DNA of 7,749 nucleotides, taken from contig JALUUZ010000465.1 in the NCBI GenBank assembly GCA_027021095.1, positions 1 through 7,749 on the forward strand, written 5' to 3'. This document shows, piece by piece, positions 1 to 5,146 of the stretch (its first letter is position 1; the number at the start of each line of letters is the position of its first letter). The DNA is from Gammaproteobacteria bacterium (GTDB lineage: Bacteria > Pseudomonadota > Gammaproteobacteria > SZUA-21). The position numbers and the translations under genes were made by a program. A model generated the notes under the pieces. It worked only from the letters and a program-made list of their open reading frames with translations, ran no database searches and was not told where the DNA came from.

Positions 1-85
1 TGATCCTGGTCGAGACGAACAAGCCGCGCAGCCTGTGCGACAGTTTATGTTGGCCGGTGTCCTTGTTTTGTTGAGGCTGTGTCAT
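1..85 (-). CDS. Possible 5' end of an unidentified gene, cut by left edge
   Basis: An open minus-strand frame runs from an ATG at 85 off the left edge with no stop. It reads MTQPQQNKDTGQHKLSHRLR and then GLFVSTRI, a polar start followed by a basic stretch. This ATG has no Shine-Dalgarno sequence. The same frame is open further upstream, with a TTG at 193 that overlaps the end of the upstream acyl-ligase fusion gene by 11 bases. A GGGGAG lies 7 bases before that TTG, which is good spacing. The longer version would add 36 residues, including a hydrophobic run (about residues 10-22 from the TTG). I do not recognise the product. The same-strand position just after the fusion gene would suit a co-transcribed partner, but 28 codons are too few to prove that this is a gene. 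Confidence 0.35.
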   Translation of the reverse strand, partial: MTQPQQNKDTGQHKLSHRLRGLFVSTRI

Positions 86-182
86 CGGTAGTGTTTGCTG
101 TGTGGTCTGTGCTGTCGGGGGTTCGGTGGCCAGCAGCAGGAGCGAGCAGGCGATACCCGGTAACGATGTCGTCCAGGCTGTC

Positions 183-3005
183 TCAGGCTTCAAGATCCGG
201 CTCCCCACAGTCTTTGAGGATGATGTCACGCGCCAGGTTGCGCAGCCGGACGGCTTCGTCGAACCCTTTTTTTCGTGGCTGGATCGGCGGATTGAAGGTG
301 ATCGTAAACCGGCCGCGCCGCGGACGCCAGTCGGAGCCGCGCAGGATCGAGCGGGTACCGCGGATCGCCGCCGGCAGGATCGGCACCCCGGCGTCGGCGG
401 CCGCGACAAACGCACCAAGCTTGAAGTTACGCAGCCCGGGTGCGCGGGTAAATGTCCCTTCCGGGAAAAAGACCAGCGAGGTGCCGTGGCGGGTTGCCTC
501 GATGATCTGGTTGGAGTCTTCGACACTTTTGTGTGTGTCGAAGCGCTCGACGAAAAAGGTGTTCATCTTGCGCAGCAGTACGCGCACGAACCAGATATCC
601 TGCAATTCCTGTTTGGCCACGAAGCTGAAGTCCGGGGTCAGCGCCAGCCCGAGGACAAAGGTGTCGAGGTAGCTCATGTGATTGCAGACCAGGATACACG
701 GACGGTTGCGTGGGATATGTTCGGTGCCGCGGATCTCGTAGCGGATACCGAGCAGAAACAACACGGTTTTCATTCCTGCCTTCATCAGCAGGAGCGGAAT
801 CTTCCGCCCCGGGATCAGCATGCTTGCCGGCCACAGCAACAGCGTCGCCAGCGCACACAGCAGCCACGCATAAGCGGTGTAGAAAACTTCTTTCAGGTTG
901 TTCAACTGGCGCCGCAGGTAAGGGCCGGTGGCATGGAGCAGCAGGCTGGCGTATTGCCGCGGGATGGACTTGGACTTGCCGATCAGGCCCTGCTCGTAAA
1001 GGCGCTTGCAGTCGAGGCGGCGGATCTTCCCGCTTGAGGTCTTAAGGATCGTACGCAGTGGTGCAAGGACGATATCGTCTGCGGGCAGCTGCGCGATATC
1101 GGTCGTGATCTGCTGGATACGTTGTTTGATCTGCTCGCGCCGGTCCGGGTCGCGGACACGCGACTCCGCGAGCACGACCAGTTTTTCCGTGCCCTGTTCC
1201 TTGTCGAGGCTGCTGAATACCGCGACATTGCCTTTGTGTACACCGTCGATTTCGCCGATCGCCTGCTCCAGTTCATAGGGATAGATATTGCGCCCGGCGC
1301 GGATGATCATGTCCTTGGCACGGCCGGTGATATAGATCTCGCCTTCGGCGATGTAGGCAAAGTCGCCGGAGTTCAGCCAGCCCTGTTCAAACAGCCCGGC
1401 ATTGGCCTCGGGATTACGGAAGTAACCCCGGGTCGCCGAAGGGCCGCGGAACTGCAGTCTGCCGACCTGGCGTTCGGCCAGTTCCCGGCCCTTGTCATCG
1501 ACGATCCTGACCTCATGGTCGGCCAGCGGGTAGCCACAGGCGACGATATGCAGGACATTGGCCGTGTCACTGTCCGCGGGTACGGCGATGCGTTTGCGGT
1601 AGAATTTGTCGGCGTCGATGGTATCGACCTTTGGTCCGCGCCGCAGTGGCGGGAAGGCCAGGCCAACCGACGACTCGGCCAGCCCGTAGACGGGGCAGAT
1701 GGCCCCGGGGTCCAGCCCATAGGCGGCAAAGCGGGTGCTGAATTTTTCCAGCGTCTGGTAATGAATCGGCTCTGCGCCGTTGCACAGCACGCGTACTGCA
1801 CTGAGGTCGATGCCCGCTATCTCGTCGTCACGGATTTTCCTGGTGCTGATTTCGAATGCAAAGTTGGGCCCGGCTGACAGCGTGCCACGGTGGCGGCTGA
1901 GTGCCTGCAGCCAGCGGTACGGACGTGCGATAAACGACAGCGGTGGCATCAGCACCAAGGGGAAGCCGTGGTACAGGCTGCCGAGCCAGGCCCCGATCAG
2001 TCCCATGTCGTGATACAGCGGCAGCCAGCTGACAAAGACGTCATCCGCCGTTACTTTCAGCGTTTTGCCCATGTAGCGGATATTGGCCAGCAGGTTGGCG
2101 TGCGACAGCACCACGCCCTTCGGGTTACCGGTGCTGCCGGAAGTGTACTGCATAAACGCCGTATCCTGTGTTTCGCGTTGAATGATGCCGGCTTCGCGGG
2201 TAATACTCAGTTCGTCGAAGGTCACCACATCGAGCAGCTTTGGCAGCCGGGCTTTCAGGTAGACACCTACCTGCTTGGCCTCCGGCGCCGAGATCAGCAG
2301 TACAGCCTGCGAATTTTCGAGGATACCGGTCTGGCGTTTGAGGTGTTCCTCGATCTGTGCCAGCCGGAAAGGGGGGTAGATGGGTGTTGCCACGGCGCCG
2401 GCCATCAGTACACCGAAAAAAGAATACAGAAATTCTTTGCCGGTCGGAAACATCAGCGCCACCGCTTCGCCAGGTCCGACGCCATGGCCGCGGATGCCGG
2501 CACAGACGCGGTAAGCGCCATTCCACAATGCACGGTAAGTGATGATTTCCGGCTGGTCGATGTCGCCGGTATACAAATAGACACAGGCGTTGTCAGGCTG
2601 CTTTTCCTTGTGCCAGGCCAGTGCCTCGACCAGTGTCTGTGCCTGTTCCGGAAAGCCCTGGTGGCGCGAAACCTGTTCAGGTTCCGGCAGGCCGGTCTTG
2701 GACGCGGTGGTTTCGGGTCTGCCCTGTGTGCTGCACAGCCGGATCAGGTCGCCGACCGTCTCGGTACTTAACAGCGCTTCTTCATCCAGCCGGCTGTGCA
2801 AGGCTTTTTCGAGCCGGTTCAGCAACTCCATACGTGCCAGGCTGTCGATGCCGAGTTGCTGCTCCAGCAGGGTTTCAGGCTCGATCGCAAACCTGTGTCT
2901 TTTGGGATAGAGTTCATGCGCCAGTTCTTCGAGAATACCGATAACGATTTGACTGACCTGTCCGCCCGAAGCTGCGTATGAACTGCTCAATGACTTGCTC
3001 TCCAT
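183..3005 (-). CDS. ACP / fatty-acyl-AMP ligase / PlsC acyltransferase fusion protein
   Basis: This 940-residue protein has three domains. Residues about 15-90 are an acyl carrier domain with the phosphopantetheine-site motif GIDSL (Ser55). Residues about 120-675 are an adenylate-forming ligase: P-loop YTSGSTGNPKG at 287-297, YGLAES at 440-445, GD at 547-548, GRAKD at 561-565 and the C-terminal catalytic lysine K660 in SSGK. Family-typical wording such as PIYPP, SWLPLYHDMGLIG and CNGAEP points to fatty-acyl-AMP ligases, which load acyl-AMP onto a carrier rather than CoA. Residues about 707-753 are hydrophobic and probably contact the membrane. Residues about 755-935 are a PlsC-type acyltransferase with NHMSYLD (His776, Asp781), PEGT at 848-851 and VPILP at 874-878. 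I infer that it activates a fatty acid, holds it on its own carrier domain and acylates a lysophospholipid or another acceptor at the inner membrane. E. coli Aas does a similar job with the acyltransferase first and carrier protein supplied separately. The ATG at 3005 puts the whole carrier domain in frame and follows GGTGG by 4 bases. All key residues are intact. The true acceptor is unknown. Confidence 0.94.
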   Translation of the reverse strand: MESKSLSSSYAASGGQVSQIVIGILEELAHELYPKRHRFAIEPETLLEQQLGIDSLARMELLNRLEKALHSRLDEEALLSTETVGDLIRLCSTQGRPETTASKTGLPEPEQVSRHQGFPEQAQTLVEALAWHKEKQPDNACVYLYTGDIDQPEIITYRALWNGAYRVCAGIRGHGVGPGEAVALMFPTGKEFLYSFFGVLMAGAVATPIYPPFRLAQIEEHLKRQTGILENSQAVLLISAPEAKQVGVYLKARLPKLLDVVTFDELSITREAGIIQRETQDTAFMQYTSGSTGNPKGVVLSHANLLANIRYMGKTLKVTADDVFVSWLPLYHDMGLIGAWLGSLYHGFPLVLMPPLSFIARPYRWLQALSRHRGTLSAGPNFAFEISTRKIRDDEIAGIDLSAVRVLCNGAEPIHYQTLEKFSTRFAAYGLDPGAICPVYGLAESSVGLAFPPLRRGPKVDTIDADKFYRKRIAVPADSDTANVLHIVACGYPLADHEVRIVDDKGRELAERQVGRLQFRGPSATRGYFRNPEANAGLFEQGWLNSGDFAYIAEGEIYITGRAKDMIIRAGRNIYPYELEQAIGEIDGVHKGNVAVFSSLDKEQGTEKLVVLAESRVRDPDRREQIKQRIQQITTDIAQLPADDIVLAPLRTILKTSSGKIRRLDCKRLYEQGLIGKSKSIPRQYASLLLHATGPYLRRQLNNLKEVFYTAYAWLLCALATLLLWPASMLIPGRKIPLLLMKAGMKTVLFLLGIRYEIRGTEHIPRNRPCILVCNHMSYLDTFVLGLALTPDFSFVAKQELQDIWFVRVLLRKMNTFFVERFDTHKSVEDSNQIIEATRHGTSLVFFPEGTFTRAPGLRNFKLGAFVAAADAGVPILPAAIRGTRSILRGSDWRPRRGRFTITFNPPIQPRKKGFDEAVRLRNLARDIILKDCGEPDLEA

Positions 3006-3009
3006 TTTG

Positions 3010-3035
3010 CCACCATTATAATGATTGGTATATTA
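3010..3035 (-). promoter_or_regulatory. Putative promoter and RBS of the acyl-ligase fusion gene
   Basis: On the minus strand a perfect TATAAT (3015-3020) and a TAATAT (3030-3035) lie just upstream of the ATG at 3005. GGTGG (3010-3014) is a possible ribosome binding site. Using TAATAT would give a leader of roughly 18 bases that includes GGTGG. Using TATAAT would give an almost leaderless message. No good -35 box is visible for either. The TATAAT sits in a perfect 10-base palindrome (3014-3023), inside an ACCA-N10-TGGT arrangement (3012-3029) that could be an operator. AT-rich sequence stands out here from the GC-rich coding DNA. Confidence 0.4.
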
Positions 3036-3207
3036 AAGGAAACTCCGATTTACCTGGAACACCGGCTTACCGCCACAGTCCGCTTGTTGCGGCCGTGCCT
3101 GCCGGTCATTGTCTTACCTTGCCCTGATCTTGTAACAGGCTGATTTGTATGGTTAAAGAAAAGTTCTCTTGGACTTGTGCCGGTTGACCGTGCGGCTGCC
3201 TGCAACC
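3036..3207. other. Divergent intergenic region between fusion gene and xerD
   Basis: This is the remainder of the 213-base gap between the two divergent genes. The best plus-strand promoter guess is TTGTAA (3130-3135) followed 17 bases later by TTAAAG (3153-3158), a weak match. ACCGGC (3061-3066) and GCCGGT (3101-3106) form a 6-base inverted repeat with a 34-base loop, which is probably chance. I see no RNA gene or convincing small ORF here. Confidence 0.4.
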
Positions 3208-3212
3208 AGGAG
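3208..3212 (+). promoter_or_regulatory. Ribosome binding site that sets the xerD start
   Basis: AGGAG ends 6 bases before the ATG at 3219, which is good spacing. It directly abuts the in-frame ATG at 3213, so 3219 is the better start. The resulting 299-residue protein begins MSLNPVPQQI and matches the usual XerD length (298 in E. coli). The in-frame GTG at 3177 would add a tail that family members lack. Confidence 0.75.
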
Positions 3213-3218
3213 ATGTCC

Positions 3219-4118
3219 ATGTCGTTAAACCCGGTGCCGCAACAGATCGATGCGTTTATCGATGCATTGTGGATGCAGGCGGGACTCAGCCGGAATACGC
3301 TGAATGCCTACCGCAGTGACTTGACCGCGCTGTCAGTCTATCTCGACAAGACGGGGGTGTCGCTGCTGGACGCGCAGGCCGGGGACCTGTTGTCTTTTTT
3401 GTCGCAGCGTACCGCCGCCGGCGCCAGCCCCCGCTCCATTGCCCGGTTGCTGTCGAGCATCAAGCGTTTCTATCAGCACCAGTTGCAGCAGGGCCGGTTG
3501 CAGGCCGATCCCAGTGCCCGGATCGCGGCACCGAAAATCGGCCGTGCCTTGCCGCAGACATTGACCGAGGCAGAGGTCGAGGCCTTGCTCGAATGTGTCA
3601 GTGCCGAGACCCCGGAAAAACACCGTGACCGAACGATGCTCGAAACCTTGTACGCGACCGGCCTGCGTGTCAGTGAACTGGTGGGGCTGACGCTGGATCA
3701 GCTTAACTTGCAGCAGGGAGTCATCCGCGTGCTGGGCAAGGGCGGCAAGGAACGCCTGGTGCCCTTGGGTGAGACGGCGGTCGACTGGCTGGAGCAGTAC
3801 CTGGCGCGCAGCCGGCCGCAGTTGTTGAAGCAGGCATCCTGCAGCGTATTGTTCCCGTCACGCAAAGGGGGCGCGTTGACCCGGCAGGGGTTCTGGTACC
3901 TGATCAAGCGCTACGCACAGCAGGCTGGAATCAGCAAGCCCCTGTCACCGCATACGCTGCGGCATGCGTTTGCCACGCATATCCTGAATCACGGTGCTGA
4001 TTTACGGGTTGTACAGATGTTGCTCGGCCACAGCGATCTTTCGACCACGCAGATTTATACCCATATCGCCCGCGAGCGGCTCAAAACGATGCATGCCAGG
4101 CATCACCCGCGTGGTTGA
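3219..4118 (+). CDS. xerD: Tyrosine recombinase XerD
   Basis: XerD works with XerC at the chromosomal dif site to turn chromosome dimers into monomers before division, activated by FtsK at the septum. The 299-residue protein has the N-terminal SAM-like core-binding domain (about 5-90, with NTLNAYRSDL at 26-35) and a C-terminal catalytic domain (about 110-295). All six catalytic residues are present: Arg150 in ATGLRVSELVGL, Lys174 in GKGGKERLVPLG, His245 and Arg248 in HTLRHAFATH, His271 in LLGHSDLSTTQ, and the nucleophile Tyr280 in IYTH. The C-terminus (HILNHGADLRVVQMLLGH and the final HHPRG) is nearly identical to what I recall of E. coli XerD and separates it from XerC and from phage or integron integrases. 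No mobile-element context surrounds it. dsbC lies downstream on the same strand, as in E. coli, but after a 182-base gap. No dif-like site was seen nearby, which is normal. Confidence 0.97.
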   Translation: MSLNPVPQQIDAFIDALWMQAGLSRNTLNAYRSDLTALSVYLDKTGVSLLDAQAGDLLSFLSQRTAAGASPRSIARLLSSIKRFYQHQLQQGRLQADPSARIAAPKIGRALPQTLTEAEVEALLECVSAETPEKHRDRTMLETLYATGLRVSELVGLTLDQLNLQQGVIRVLGKGGKERLVPLGETAVDWLEQYLARSRPQLLKQASCSVLFPSRKGGALTRQGFWYLIKRYAQQAGISKPLSPHTLRHAFATHILNHGADLRVVQMLLGHSDLSTTQIYTHIARERLKTMHARHHPRG

Positions 4119-4141
4119 GAGTGCGGCACAGGTTTCAGGCA

Positions 4142-4206
4142 GAAACAGCGAACATTCTTCAGCAATTAGTGTCATAATAACAGCACTGGGGATCGAAAGC
4201 TGTTTC
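4142..4206. repeat. Inverted repeats in the xerD-dsbC gap
   Basis: GAAACAGC (4142-4149) and GCTGTTTC (4199-4206) are perfect 8-base inverted copies with a 49-base loop. A second left arm, AACAGC (4179-4184), pairs perfectly with GCTGTT (4199-4204) across a 14-base loop. The two left arms therefore compete for one right arm. No T-run follows, so a classic intrinsic terminator is unlikely. The repeat could be a weak transcript-end hairpin for xerD, a regulator site or chance. Confidence 0.35.
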
Positions 4207-4244
4207 ACAACTATTTGTAGGGTAGAGCTGGTTTCTTCCTCGAT

Positions 4245-4280
4245 CGGTCATTCAAGGACATCCAAGTTATAATTTATACT
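4245..4280 (+). promoter_or_regulatory. Putative dsbC promoter
   Basis: A perfect TATAAT (4268-4273) and a TATACT (4275-4280) sit 20-30 bases before the dsbC ATG, in a distinctly AT-rich stretch. The -35 candidates are poor: CGGTCA at 4245-4250 with 17 spacing for the first, and TTCAAG at 4251-4256 with 18 spacing for the second. Either would give a short leader that includes the AGGG at 4290-4293. This suggests that dsbC can be transcribed independently of xerD, perhaps through an activator or an alternative sigma factor. Confidence 0.45.
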
Positions 4281-4300
4281 TAACAATTCAGGGCAATTCA

Positions 4301-5062
4301 ATGATTCGTATTCTATCTGTCAAGCTGTTGAGCGTTTTCTTTGTCACTGCGATCGGGTATACACTGCCTGCTTCAGCGATTCCGGACCAGGAATTCCAAG
4401 TGATCAAGCAAGCCTTGATCAAGTTTACCAAGAAAACCGATATCAGCAGGAACGACATCATCAAGTCACCGGTACCGGGTCTTTACCAGGTCAATCTCGG
4501 GCCGCGTGTATTTTATATCACCAAGGACGGGCGTTATTTTTTCAATGGTGCAGTGCTCGATCTAAAGCAGGGGAAAAACCTCACTGCCGAAGCGGCGGGC
4601 AGCGTCCGTGCAAAAGTGATCGGTAAACTCGATGAGAAGGACATGATCATCTTTTCACCTGACAAGAGCAAGGTCAAGCACACCATCACTGTGTTTACCG
4701 ATGTCGAGTGTTACTATTGCCAGAAGTTTCATTCACAGATTCAGGACTATCTGAATCTTGGTATTCGTGTACGCTACCTGCCATGGCCGCGTTCACGTAT
4801 CAATTCACCAAGCTATTTTAAATCCGTCTCGGTATGGTGTGCCAAGGACCGCCACAAGGCCTTGACCGACGCCAAAAAGAAGAAACCGGTACCGATGAAA
4901 CTATGCAAGAATCCGGTTGCACGTTCTATGCAGCTTGGCCGCGATATGGGGGTCAACGGTACGCCGACGATCGTATTTGAAAACGGTCACGTGGTGCCCG
5001 GTTATGTACCGGCCAACGGCTTGATCAAGATACTGGAAAAGAACAAGGTGACCGCCAAATAA
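4301..5062 (+). CDS. dsbC: Periplasmic disulfide isomerase DsbC
   Basis: DsbC reshuffles wrong disulfides in periplasmic proteins and is kept reduced by the membrane protein DsbD. The 253-residue precursor has a clear signal peptide: basic start MIRILSVK, hydrophobic core, probable cleavage after ALA-type site PASA (residue 26). The mature part has an N-terminal dimerisation domain (about 27-85), a linker and a thioredoxin fold (about 120-250). The active site is CYYC (Cys137, Cys140) in TVFTDVECYYCQKFH. A second pair, Cys180 in SVWCAKDRHKAL and Cys202, matches the structural disulfide of E. coli DsbC. The cis-proline loop is NGTP (Pro222), followed by VPGY. E. coli has CGYC at the active site, so the first tyrosine is unusual. 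The start ATG follows AGGG by 7 bases. By hand count on sampled lines it is near 50% GC, lower than the GC-rich neighbours, but the xerD-dsbC order is ancestral, so transfer is not implied. DsbG is the main alternative, but the neighbourhood and the second cysteine pair favour DsbC. Confidence 0.92.
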   Translation: MIRILSVKLLSVFFVTAIGYTLPASAIPDQEFQVIKQALIKFTKKTDISRNDIIKSPVPGLYQVNLGPRVFYITKDGRYFFNGAVLDLKQGKNLTAEAAGSVRAKVIGKLDEKDMIIFSPDKSKVKHTITVFTDVECYYCQKFHSQIQDYLNLGIRVRYLPWPRSRINSPSYFKSVSVWCAKDRHKALTDAKKKKPVPMKLCKNPVARSMQLGRDMGVNGTPTIVFENGHVVPGYVPANGLIKILEKNKVTAK

Positions 5063-5097
5063 TCCGGCCGGGCACGCCTGGACCGTTGCAGTGGAAG

Positions 5098-5131
5098 CCT
5101 GGTGAGCAATGCGGCCCGGAGTATCACCTGG
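5098..5131. repeat. Inverted repeat between convergent genes
   Basis: CCTGGTGA (5098-5105) and TCACCTGG (5124-5131) pair with one mismatch across an 18-base loop. They lie in the 84-base gap between the dsbC stop and the stop of the convergent helicase-nuclease gene. The position suits a two-way transcript-end hairpin. Neither strand has a T-run after it, so if termination occurs here it is not of the textbook intrinsic type. Confidence 0.3.
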
Positions 5132-5146
5132 TGTGTGCGATGCACC

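Noticed and set aside
45..182. In-frame extension of the fusion protein past its TGA (45 codons to a TAA at 45-47)
   Set aside because: The extension is low-complexity, rich in Thr, Asp and Ala, and resembles no domain. The PlsC domain is complete before the TGA, and nothing suggests read-through or recoding.
102..2771. Long plus-strand open frames of 250-311 codons opposite the acyl-ligase fusion gene (102-1037, 1122-1877, 1890-2771)
   Set aside because: They lie antisense to a gene with clear domain motifs, show no recognisable motif and are rich in Arg, Gly and Gln. Such mirror frames are expected in GC-rich coding DNA.
3014..3040. dif-like recombination site next to xerD
   Set aside because: The AT-rich stretch shares only short pieces with the known dif core and lacks two proper Xer arms. 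dif sites are not usually beside xerD.
3177..3218. Upstream GTG start for xerD at 3177
   Set aside because: The added residues are absent from XerD relatives, while AGGAG at 3208-3212 is correctly spaced only for the ATG at 3219.
3219..4118. Tyrosine recombinase as a sign of a mobile element, integron or phage
   Set aside because: Its sequence is chromosomal XerD, it is followed by dsbC as in E. coli, and no att repeats, cassettes or phage genes are seen.
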